From the NCBI GenBank assembly GCA_017527905.1, contig JAFXPK010000020.1, positions 1 through 45,054 of the forward strand: DNA of 45,054 nucleotides. Direction: 5' to 3'. Both the position numbers and the translations under genes were made by a program. This document shows positions 26,563-35,600 of this stretch, in pieces. Every line of letters starts with the position of its first letter. Position 1 is the first letter of the stretch. This DNA is from Paludibacteraceae bacterium (GTDB lineage Bacteria > Bacteroidota > Bacteroidia > Bacteroidales > Paludibacteraceae). The notes under the pieces are model-generated. The model did not search any database. It saw only the letters and a list, made by a program, of their open reading frames with translations, and had not been told where the DNA came from.

Positions 26563-29496
26563 ATGACAAAGAAACTCCTCACCTTGCTCCTCTTCTTGTG
26601 CGCCACCAGCGCCCTCCATGCCGCCAACTACCTCACCTTCACGGCGGAGGCGGACAGTTCGTCGTTCGGCATCCATAGCGAATGGGGGAACAACCCCGAC
26701 GTGCAATACTCCCTGGATGGTGGGAAGACATGGACAAAGCTTACAAACGACACGCTTATCCCCCTGCCCAACAAGAAGAAAGCCTTGCTGAGAGGGAACA
26801 ACCCGCAAGGAATATCAAGGGACTTTGGCGAGGTCACCCGCTTCGTCATGACCGGCCGCATCGCCGCCAGCGGTAGTGTGATGAGCTTGATTGATAATGT
26901 GGGCAAAAGCGTGGTCATACCCAATGATGATTGTTTCCGAGAATTATTTAGGGGGTGCGTCAGCCTGACGAAGGCACCTAAACTGCCTGCCATATATTTG
27001 ACAAGCCAATGCTATGAATCAATGTTCCAAGGATGCGTCAACATGACAAATGCACCTGAGCTGCCCGCCATGCGAATGACCATGAGAAACTATGCAGGCA
27101 TGTTTGCAGGCTGTAAGAGTCTAAAGAAGGCACCTAAACTGCCCGCCACCTATTTGGGATGGGAGGCAGGAATGTTAGGAGGTGTTTACGGTGGCATGTT
27201 TGCAGGATGCACCAGCCTGACACAAGCGCCCAAACTTCCGGCAACCACATTAAATTCATTTTGTTATGCGCAGATGTTCGAGAAATGCACCAGTCTGACG
27301 CAAGCTCCCGAGTTGCCCGCCAAACAATTAGCGTGGGGGTGTTACGACGGAATGTTTAGAGGTTGTACAGGACTAACACAGACAGCGAGATTGCCCGAAA
27401 ACGTCAGTTTTCAATCCGCCTTCACAAACATGTACGAAGGATGCGACAGCATTCCTCAATCGTCCCCTCTTCGAGACAAGACGTCAAAAAGGGAAGATAC
27501 ATCCGATAGCACATACGCCGAACATTTTCTTTCCAAGCTCAAAAGTTCTTCATCCAAGAGATGCCTCACCATCACGGCGGAATCGAACTATGTAATGATT
27601 TTCATATCGACCACCACAAGTAAGGAAGAGAGACGTCCCAACGTCCAATATTCCACAGACGGAGGGAAGGAATGGAAGTTTCTCGATGACGGTGAACATA
27701 TCACATTGCCAAGCAAGGGAGACAAGGTCATGCTGAGGGGATACAACCCACGAGGCTTCTCTACTTCGAAAGACTCCTACACACGAATCTCCATAAACGG
27801 TCGCGCCGCCGCCAGCGGTAGCGTGATGAGTCTGATCGACGGCACAGGGAAAAGCAAAAAGATTCCCAATGATTATTGCTTCGCTAATTTGTTTAATTTC
27901 TGCGATAGCTTGACGCAAGCGCCCGAACTGCCCGCCACCCAACTAGCGAATTACTGCTACACAGACATGTTCAAGGGGTGTTCCAGTCTAAAACAGGCGC
28001 CCGAACTGCCCGCAACTAAACTGGCTGACGGATGCTATAGCTCAATGTTCGACAAATGTGCCAGCCTTACCCAAGCGCCCGAACTACCCGCCACTGAACT
28101 GGCTAACTATTGCTATGGCTTGATGTTCCACAAGTGCACCAACCTGACACAAGCGCCCAAACTACCCGCTACACAAATGGCAATCTTCTGCTACTACATG
28201 ATGTTCGCGGGGTGTGTCAACCTTAAGCAGGCCCCTGAACTACCCGCCACCCAACTGGCTGACGGATGTTACCTCTATATGTTCACGGAGTGCACCAGTC
28301 TGACAGAGGCACCTAAACTGCCCGCCACAAGGTTAGAGGCAGGATGTTATGTAGGAATGTTTTCGGAATGCAAACGATTAAGGGAAGCGCCCAAACTACC
28401 CGCCATCTTCTTATCCGAAAATTGCTATTTTAAGATGTTCAAGGGGTGTACCAGTCTGACACATGCGCCTCAACTACCTGCCACACAATTAGCACAATCT
28501 TGTTATAGTGGCATGTTCAACGGATGTTCCAGTCTGACAGAAGCCCCCGAACTGCCCGCCATCTCCCTGTTCAACACATGCTATTCCAATATGTTCGAAG
28601 GATGTACCAGCCTGACGCAAGCACCCGAACTGCCCTCCCCCATCCTGATGAAGGATTGTTACAAGGAGATGTTCAAAGGGTGCACCAGTCTGACGCAGGC
28701 TCCCGCACTGAACGCCACAAGGCTGGTTGATGGTTGCTACACCGACATGTTCAAAGGATGCACCAGTCTGAAGGAGATACCGGAACTGCCCGAAGTCTCT
28801 TTGTTCTATAGAGACAAGAAACAATCAGAACACGGATATAAGGTCAAAAGGCATATCGTGAGTTCCAAAAACGACACAATCCACTTGGATCTTATCGACC
28901 ATAATATTCGGTTCAAAACCTTTTTCACGGGCATCAATTTCAAGCAAGAGAGCAATAATCTCCTGAAGATTCCCACATTGAAAGGCGAAGACCGGTTCCT
29001 GAAATGCGAGGGAGGGGACATCACCAACTTCTCGATCTTTCCATTGGACAACGGACGTGGCTATCTGCAGAGCCTTGACATAGCGCCCCATCCCCTTGCC
29101 AAAGAGGTGAATCTGACGGCAACCTCTCCTGAGGGAGAATTATTGGTGGAGCTTAATCTCCTTATCTCTAACCCCACCTTCTATCTGAAAATAAACAACC
29201 TGTTCGTGGAAATCGACAGCATATCCCCCATGCCGTCCTTCAAGGAATATGATGATGTAAGTTTTGTCGTCCTCGACGAACGGGGCAATAAGATGGAGGT
29301 GACGCATCGCGACATAAAGACAAAAGGAGCGCCGCCCATCGGCAGTAAACTCATTGAAAAAGGAGGCGAACTCAGCATCCCCGAAAAAAAATGGATCCTT
29401 AGTTCTCCTCATAATCCTTTTGAAATCTACATTCAGTACAAGAATGAGGAAGGGAAATCCTGGCAAATATGGATACCATTCTTTCGGGGGAAATGA
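26563..29496 (+). CDS. BspA-like surface protein with 26-residue Cys-containing repeats (copy 1)
   Basis: From the ATG at 26563 the product has 977 residues; the frame is open to 26503, but the signal peptide is MTKKLLTLLLFLCATSALHA. Then the protein runs twice through the same order: an N-terminal sandwich-like module (LTFTAEADSS ... VQYSLDGGKTW ... GRIAASGSVMSLID; again from about residue 330), followed by tandem repeats of CYxxMFxGCTSLTQAPELPATxLA type. I count about 7 repeats in the first set and 12 in the second. The last 230 residues are a non-repeat domain. Such LRR_5/BspA relatives are surface proteins that bind host or other cell material. No T9SS sorting tail is evident. Two Cys per repeat may stack into a ladder. 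Confidence 0.85.
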   Translation: MTKKLLTLLLFLCATSALHAANYLTFTAEADSSSFGIHSEWGNNPDVQYSLDGGKTWTKLTNDTLIPLPNKKKALLRGNNPQGISRDFGEVTRFVMTGRIAASGSVMSLIDNVGKSVVIPNDDCFRELFRGCVSLTKAPKLPAIYLTSQCYESMFQGCVNMTNAPELPAMRMTMRNYAGMFAGCKSLKKAPKLPATYLGWEAGMLGGVYGGMFAGCTSLTQAPKLPATTLNSFCYAQMFEKCTSLTQAPELPAKQLAWGCYDGMFRGCTGLTQTARLPENVSFQSAFTNMYEGCDSIPQSSPLRDKTSKREDTSDSTYAEHFLSKLKSSSSKRCLTITAESNYVMIFISTTTSKEERRPNVQYSTDGGKEWKFLDDGEHITLPSKGDKVMLRGYNPRGFSTSKDSYTRISINGRAAASGSVMSLIDGTGKSKKIPNDYCFANLFNFCDSLTQAPELPATQLANYCYTDMFKGCSSLKQAPELPATKLADGCYSSMFDKCASLTQAPELPATELANYCYGLMFHKCTNLTQAPKLPATQMAIFCYYMMFAGCVNLKQAPELPATQLADGCYLYMFTECTSLTEAPKLPATRLEAGCYVGMFSECKRLREAPKLPAIFLSENCYFKMFKGCTSLTHAPQLPATQLAQSCYSGMFNGCSSLTEAPELPAISLFNTCYSNMFEGCTSLTQAPELPSPILMKDCYKEMFKGCTSLTQAPALNATRLVDGCYTDMFKGCTSLKEIPELPEVSLFYRDKKQSEHGYKVKRHIVSSKNDTIHLDLIDHNIRFKTFFTGINFKQESNNLLKIPTLKGEDRFLKCEGGDITNFSIFPLDNGRGYLQSLDIAPHPLAKEVNLTATSPEGELLVELNLLISNPTFYLKINNLFVEIDSISPMPSFKEYDDVSFVVLDERGNKMEVTHRDIKTKGAPPIGSKLIEKGGELSIPEKKWILSSPHNPFEIYIQYKNEEGKSWQIWIPFFRGK

Positions 29497-29522
29497 TTTA
29501 TTAAACAATATAACCCGATTAT

Positions 29523-29660
29523 TCACGGCCGTGCGTCTCTACAATGGAACGACAATGCGTCTCTACCATAATGTTTTGCCCCTTCAGGGCGCAAATGAAC
29601 ACCCCAACCATTTCCCCAGGGCGTTGCCCTGGGCTAGATAATGTTGTGCCCTTTCAGGGC
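29523..29660. repeat. Intergenic palindromic repeat cluster, copy 2
   Basis: Same three-hairpin order as copy 1: GCCCCTTCAGGGC (29578-29590), CCCCAGGGCG-TTG-CCCTGGGC (29614-29634) and GCCCTTTCAGGGC (29648-29660). Ahead of it lie two partial GTCTCTAC palindrome halves (29523-29541 and 29554-29567), the first with the CACGGCCGTG centre. It separates the two closely related LRR genes. Confidence 0.7.
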
Positions 29661-29755
29661 GGACATTGAACCGGACGAACAATAAACCGGATGGCCATTC
29701 AAAATTCTTAATTCTTAATTCACATGCCCCCCATTAAATTTTATTACAAATAACA

Positions 29756-29763
29756 TATATTTG
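29756..29763 (+). promoter_or_regulatory. Promoter of the second 26-residue-repeat LRR gene
   Basis: TATATTTG (-7 consensus TAnnTTTG) stands 20 nt before the ATG at 29784. The surrounding 50 bases (from ATTAAATTTTATTAC to the ATG) are the same as those at 44858-44912. Confidence 0.65.
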
Positions 29764-29783
29764 TAAAATAAATAATTGAATAT

Positions 29784-32072
29784 ATGATAAAGAAACTCCT
29801 CATCTTGCTCCTTTTGTGCGCCACCAGCGCCCTGCATGCCGCCAACCACCTCACCTTCACGGCGGAGGCGGACAGTTCGTCGTTCGGTATCATAAACAAA
29901 GGAAGCAACAATCCTAATGTTCAATACTCTTTAGACAAGGGGAAGCTGTGGATGACGCTCGACACCAACACGGTAGTTACATTGGCAAAGAAGGGTGACA
30001 AAGCAATGCTGAAGGGAATGAATCCGAATGGTTTCTCGAAAGAAGATAGTATTTACTCCAGGTTCGTCATGACTGGTCGTATCGCCGCCAGCGGTAGCGT
30101 CATGAGCCTCATCGACGGGAGTGGCGAAAGCCTGGTCATCCCGAGGGAATATTGTTTTTACCGTCTGTTTGAGGAATGCGTCAGTCTGGCACAAGCCCCA
30201 CAACTACCCGCACACACTCTAAGGAGGGGGTGTTATAAAGAGATGTTTATAGAATGTACTAGCCTCACATATGCCCCTAAACTGCCAGCCCAAACATTGG
30301 AGAAAAATTGTTACGCTGGAATGTTCAAGGGATGTACTAGCCTTACAAAAGCCCCTAAACTACCTGCCACAACACTGGCTAGGGAATGTTACAGGTCAAT
30401 GTTCAGCGGGTGTATATTCCTCAAACATGTCCCGAAACTACCCGCTACAGAATTATCGGAGGAGTGCTATGAAGAAATGTTCTACGGTTGTATCGATCTC
30501 AAGCAAGCCCCGAAACTGTCATCCACCAATTTGTCAAAGGGTTGCTACAGTGCAATGTTCAGCGGGTGTATATACCTCAAAAAAGCTCCACAACTACCCG
30601 CCACAACACTGGCAAGGGATTGCTACAAAGAAATGTTCTATGAATGTGATAGATTAACAGAAGTGCCAGAACTACCCGCCACCATACTAGAGGAGAGTTG
30701 CTACGAAGCAATGTTCAAGGGATGTAGTAGACTCAAAAAAGTCCCTAAACTGCCCGCCACCACACTGGCTAAGGGCTGCTACGCAGGCATGTTCAGCAAA
30801 TGTTCCAGCCTTACACAAGCCCCTGAATTACCCGTCAGCCAACTTGCTGACAGCTGCTACGCAGGAATGTTCAGTTGGTGCACCAGACTAACACAGGCGC
30901 CGCAACTACCCGCCACAACATTAGAGAAGGGTTGCTACGGAGATATGTTCAACGGGTGCACCAGCCTCACACAAGCACCTAAACTATCCGCCACAACATT
31001 AACCGACGGATGCTACGCAAGAATGTTCATGGATTGTGAAAGATTAACAGAAGTGCCAGAACTACCCGCCACGACACTAGCGGAGGATTGCTACAGAGGA
31101 ATGTTCAACGGCTGTAAAAGCCTCGCAAAAGCCCCTATACTACCTGCCACAACACTGGCAAGGGAATGTTACAGATCAATGTTCGGCAGGTGCGAAAGCC
31201 TTACAGAAGCACCGCAACTACCTGCCACAACACTAGCAAGGGAATGTTACAGATCAATGTTCGGCAGGTGCGAAAGCCTTACAGAAGCACCGCAACTACC
31301 TGCCACTCAATTAGCAGACAACTGTTACGAAGGGATGTTTTCGGGGTGCACCAACCTCACACAAGCCCCTAAACTACCCGCCTTAACACTGGCAAATGGT
31401 TGCTACGCAGGAATGTTCAGCAGGTGCACTAACTTAACACAGGCGCCACAACTGCCCGCCACATCTTTGAAATACGGATGTTACGAATACATGTTTTCAG
31501 AGTGCACCAACCTCACGCAGGCACCGCAACTACCCGCCACACAACTGGAAAAGAACTGCTACGCATGCATGTTCATCGGGTGCACCAACCTCACACAGGC
31601 GCCAGAGCTGCCCGCAACACAATTAGCAGTATGGTGTTACTACTGCATGTTCAGCAATTGCCCCAATCTGACCCAAGCGCCAGAACTCCTTCCTGCCACA
31701 GAACTGGCAAATGGCTGCTACGCACACATGTTCAGTGGGTGCACCAGCCTGAAACAAGCCCCGCGTTTACCCGCTATTAAGATGGCTATTCAATGCTACA
31801 AAGGCATGTTCATGGAGTGCACCAGCCTCACGCAAGCGCCCGAATTGCCCGCCACCAAACTGGCAGATGACTGCTACGACTATATGTTTCATTACTGCCA
31901 CAGCCTAGCTGAAATCAAGGTGAAATTCAAAACTTGGTCACATGACTACTACGGCAACCTATACTGGCTCGAAGGTGTTTCCCCTACCGGCACCTTCATC
32001 TGCCCCGCTGAACTGTCGAAGGGAAGGAAATCGAGCAAAATACCGGAAGGATGGAAGGTAATTGAGAATTAA
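29784..32072 (+). CDS. BspA-like surface protein with 26-residue Cys-containing repeats (copy 2)
   Basis: The 762-residue product has a signal peptide (MIKKLLILLLLCATSALHA). Residues about 20-115 are the same N-terminal module as in the gene before it (LTFTAEADSSSFGI ... VQYSLDKGKLW ... GRIAASGSVMSLID). About 23 tandem repeats of 26 residues follow, consensus CYxxMFxGCTxLTQAPxLPATxLA, nearly all with both cysteines. The C-terminus is short (FICPAELSKGRKSSKIPEGWKV), without a T9SS sorting tail. Two neighbouring repeats are almost identical at DNA level, so repeats still expand and contract. It is a paralogue of the previous gene but lacks the second module. Confidence 0.85.
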   Translation: MIKKLLILLLLCATSALHAANHLTFTAEADSSSFGIINKGSNNPNVQYSLDKGKLWMTLDTNTVVTLAKKGDKAMLKGMNPNGFSKEDSIYSRFVMTGRIAASGSVMSLIDGSGESLVIPREYCFYRLFEECVSLAQAPQLPAHTLRRGCYKEMFIECTSLTYAPKLPAQTLEKNCYAGMFKGCTSLTKAPKLPATTLARECYRSMFSGCIFLKHVPKLPATELSEECYEEMFYGCIDLKQAPKLSSTNLSKGCYSAMFSGCIYLKKAPQLPATTLARDCYKEMFYECDRLTEVPELPATILEESCYEAMFKGCSRLKKVPKLPATTLAKGCYAGMFSKCSSLTQAPELPVSQLADSCYAGMFSWCTRLTQAPQLPATTLEKGCYGDMFNGCTSLTQAPKLSATTLTDGCYARMFMDCERLTEVPELPATTLAEDCYRGMFNGCKSLAKAPILPATTLARECYRSMFGRCESLTEAPQLPATTLARECYRSMFGRCESLTEAPQLPATQLADNCYEGMFSGCTNLTQAPKLPALTLANGCYAGMFSRCTNLTQAPQLPATSLKYGCYEYMFSECTNLTQAPQLPATQLEKNCYACMFIGCTNLTQAPELPATQLAVWCYYCMFSNCPNLTQAPELLPATELANGCYAHMFSGCTSLKQAPRLPAIKMAIQCYKGMFMECTSLTQAPELPATKLADDCYDYMFHYCHSLAEIKVKFKTWSHDYYGNLYWLEGVSPTGTFICPAELSKGRKSSKIPEGWKVIEN
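31141..31296 (+). repeat. Recent 78-bp tandem duplication inside the LRR gene
   Basis: Bases 31141-31218 and 31219-31296 differ at a single position (G or A in CACTRGCAAGG). Each encodes one 26-residue repeat with the same residues CYRSMFGRCESLTEAP. Identity continues a few bases beyond. The duplication is in frame. Confidence 0.9.
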
Positions 32073-32111
32073 GAGTTAAGAATTAGGAATGGCGGTTCGA
32101 TGGAACCAATT

Positions 32112-32400
32112 TTGATTTACGATTTGACAATTTACAATTTACTATTTAGATGCACGCGATTCATGATTGAGGAGGATTGTTCGCATAGGCCTGAAAGGCC
32201 TTAACAGATATAGCCCGGGGCAACGCCCTGGGTTAGGAAATTCATCGGATACGGTGCATTATAGGCCTGAAAGGCCAAAACAGATTTACGATTTGACGAT
32301 TTACAATTTACGATTTAAATGCACGCAATTCATGATTGAGGAGGGTTGCGTGTAGAGACGCATAATCATGCGTCTCTACATTGAACCGGATGGACATTCA
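32112..32400. repeat. Intergenic palindromic repeat cluster in inverse arrangement
   Basis: The block contains GGCCTGAAAGGCC twice (32188-32200 and 32263-32275), GCCCGGGGCAACGCCCTGGG (32213-32232) between them, runs of the type GATTTACGATTTGAC (twice) and a perfect 28-bp palindrome at 32352-32379 with arms GTAGAGACGCAT and ATGCGTCTCTAC. A related block lies at 44310-44619. No coding function; the remainder of 32401-32463 shows nothing clear. Confidence 0.65.
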
Positions 32401-32463
32401 AAATTCCCACGCCATCACATTTATCAACAACCAAGCCGTAAAATAAAATTTATACACCAATAT

Positions 32464-32495
32464 TTTGCAATCATATTAAAATAATAATACATTTG
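32464..32495 (+). promoter_or_regulatory. Promoter of the giant BspA-like gene
   Basis: TTTG (32464-32467) and TACATTTG (32488-32495) are separated by 20 nt, a textbook Bacteroidota -33/-7 pair. Transcription should start near 32502. Confidence 0.75.
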
Positions 32496-32512
32496 CCGAA
32501 TCGATTCAATAT

Positions 32513-32632
32513 ATGGACGGATTTCGGCAATGGGCATGTAGGTTCCAGCGGTTGCCGGGAAGGATAAAAATTCAGGGCCTGTCAAAAAACGAATGGTATG
32601 AGACATTTTTTCACGATCACATGGTTCGATAG
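32513..32632 (+). CDS. Possible 39-residue upstream reading frame
   Basis: An ATG at 32513 opens a 39-codon frame (MDGFRQWACRF... ending HDHMVR) that closes at 32632, 25 nt before the ATG of the giant BspA-like gene and in another frame. Its ATG has the same context (TTCAATATATG) and distance from the -7 box as the starts of the two 26-residue-repeat genes. It could be a leader peptide, or a remnant of an older start. No similarity is recognised. Confidence 0.25.
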   Translation: MDGFRQWACRFQRLPGRIKIQGLSKNEWYETFFHDHMVR

Positions 32633-32657
32633 GAAGGATACAGTTACAAAGAGGATT

Positions 32658-35600
32658 ATGCGCCACCTGTTCTGCGGGTTGGCATGTCTCTTTTTGGCTC
32701 TGCCTGCAATGGCAGATAGTTTCACCATTGGAGACTTGAGATACACAGTGACTAATACAGCGGAACGAACCGTAACGGTAGAAGCTGTCGATAGAAACAT
32801 TTCTGGAGATATCACGATACCCGAAAAGGTAGAGAACGATGGTGAGGAATACACCGTCACCTCCATCAAAAACTACGGTTTCGGCAGTTGCAGCAGCCTA
32901 ACTTCCATCAAAATACCCAACTCAGTCACAAAGATTGGGCAACAGGCATTCCGTGCATGTGTGCAACTGGCATCAGTCAATATTCCAAACAACATCACCA
33001 TAATTGACTACGAAGTATTCAGAGATTGCAGAAGTCTAACTTCCGTCGAAATACCCGAATCCGTCATCACAATCGCCTCAGAAGCGTTCTACGAATGCAA
33101 CGAACTGGCATCCGTCTCCATACCAAACTCCGTTACAGAAATACGCGGGGAAGCATTCAAACTATGTAGAAACCTAGCGGTTGTTACGATTCCAAACTCT
33201 GTTGAATCTATCGGATTAAACGCATTCTATGGGACAAATTATCTCCTTTATGCAGGAGATGCGACAGGTGCCCCATGGGGAGCGGCTCATATTGCCTGGG
33301 GTACTATTGTCGACGAAGGCTTTGTCTTCGCAGATGAACAGAAAACTAAATTGGTCGGCTATATAGGAAGCAATACCAACATTGTCATACCTAACACTGT
33401 CAAATCCATTGAGGAAAAAGCTCTGACCAAATGCAACTTCACATCCGTCGAAATATCCGACTCAGTCACCTCCATCGAAGATGATGCATTTACTAGCTGT
33501 AGGGAACTAACCTCCGTGATAATTCCGAACTCTGTCACCCATATAGGTGTTGCAGCATTTAGTGGTTGTTCAAAACTAACATCCATTAAAATTCCAAATT
33601 CCATCACCACCATCGAGAACAGCACCTTCTCTGGTTGCAGTCGGCTAACATCCATTGAAATTCCCAATACCGTCAAATCCATCAAATCGGGCGCATTCCA
33701 AGGCTGTGAAAAACTAAATTCCATAAACATACCCAATTCAGTCACCGAAATTGGATCGTATGCATTTCAAAAATGCTCTAGTCTAACATCTATTGAAATT
33801 CCCGATTCGATCACAACCATTCAATCCAACACATTTTATATGTGTACATCATTGGCTAAGATAACTATCCCAAAATCTGTCACAACTATCGAGGAAAACG
33901 CCTTCACATCTTGCAAGGCATCATCCCTCTTTGTTCCAGAAGGTGTCACTTCTATCGGAGAAGGAGCATTTTTCAGCATTGACACCGTCTATTATGCAGG
34001 GAACGCCACAGGAAGTTCATGGGGAGCCAACAGACACATTCGAGGAGCCTGTATCGATGGCGATTTTGTCTATGCGGACGAACAAAAGGAAAAACTTGTT
34101 GGCTACTTAGGATCAGACTCCATCATCAACATCCCCGACAATGTGAAAATCATTGGCACAAACGCTTTCGAGTTTTGCACCAAAATAAACTCCATCAATA
34201 TCCCCGAAACCGTCACCACAATAGAAGAGTATGCATTCAAGGGGTGCACTGGACTGACAGAAATTAAGTTGTCCAACTCCATCACTCAAATCGGAGAAGG
34301 AGCGTTCTACAACTGTACAGGATTGACTTCCATTGGAATCCCAAATTCCGTCATCTCTATCGGGAATAAGGCATTTTATGGATGTTCGGGCATGACTTCC
34401 ATTACCCTCTCCAACACCCTCACCTCCATCGGGGAATCTGCATTCTGGGGTTGTTCGAAACTGATATCCATTAAACTTCCAAGTTCCCTCACCACTATAG
34501 AAGCTTCTTTATTCGTTGGTTGCACGAATTTATATAATGTCACCATTCCCAACACCATCACCACTATCGGGAATAGTGCATTCAGCGGATGCTCAGGATT
34601 GACGTCCATTAGTATTCCTTCCTCCGTCACTTCCATCGGAACCGGCGCATTCTACAATTGCTCTGGACTAACATCCATTACGATTCCAAACTCCGTCACA
34701 TCTATCGGAGCTTCTGCATTCTACAATTGCACCAGACTATCTTACGTCACCTTGTCCAGATCAATTACTTCCATCGAATATTCAACTTTCAAGCAATGCT
34801 CCAAACTATCTTCAATCACCATTCCAAACTCCGTCACTAAGATAGAAAACTATGCATTCGAAGATTGCACAACTCTGACATACATCAACATACCTGACTC
34901 TGTCACTTACATCGGATCTAACGCATTCAATCGTGTGAAACTAACATCCGTTGTTATTCCCCCATCTGTCAATTATATTGGTGAATCCGCCCTCAACGGA
35001 ACAGGAGTCTGCTTTTACACAGGAAACGGAACTTTTTATTCTACAGGGGCAAGAAGATTCATCTCGAAAGGCTTCCTTGAAGGAAATTTCATATATGCGG
35101 ACGAGCAAAAAGAGAAATTAATCGCATACGTGGGAAGAAACACATCAGTCACCATACCTAACAATGTCAAATCAATTGAGGAGGATGCTTTCATCAACGA
35201 AAAAACACTAACTAATATCATCATCCCGAACTCTGTCACTTCCATCGGAGAATCATCTTTCAGGAATTGCACAGGACTGATTTCAGTCACCATTCCGAAA
35301 TCTGTCATTTCCATCGGATGGCACGCATTCAACGGGTGTGTCCAACTATCACCTTTCCATATTCCAGCCACCGTTGATACTATCGGGGCCTATGCATTCC
35401 AAGGATTAGACACGATCTATTACGCAGGAACGGCCTCAGGAAGTCCATGGTCCGCGAAAAAACATGTTAAAGGAGGATTTATCAGCGGAGACTTCGTATA
35501 TGCGGACGAAGCAAAGACGAACTTAGTTGCCTACTTAGGTAAAAACGCAAATGTTATCATTTCTAACTCCGTCACCTCCATTGATGCGGAAACTTTCAAC

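Noticed and set aside
26950..31900. CRISPR-like regular repeats
   Set aside because: The regular 78-bp spacing is in frame, encodes 26-residue LRR units and has no spacers of unrelated sequence.
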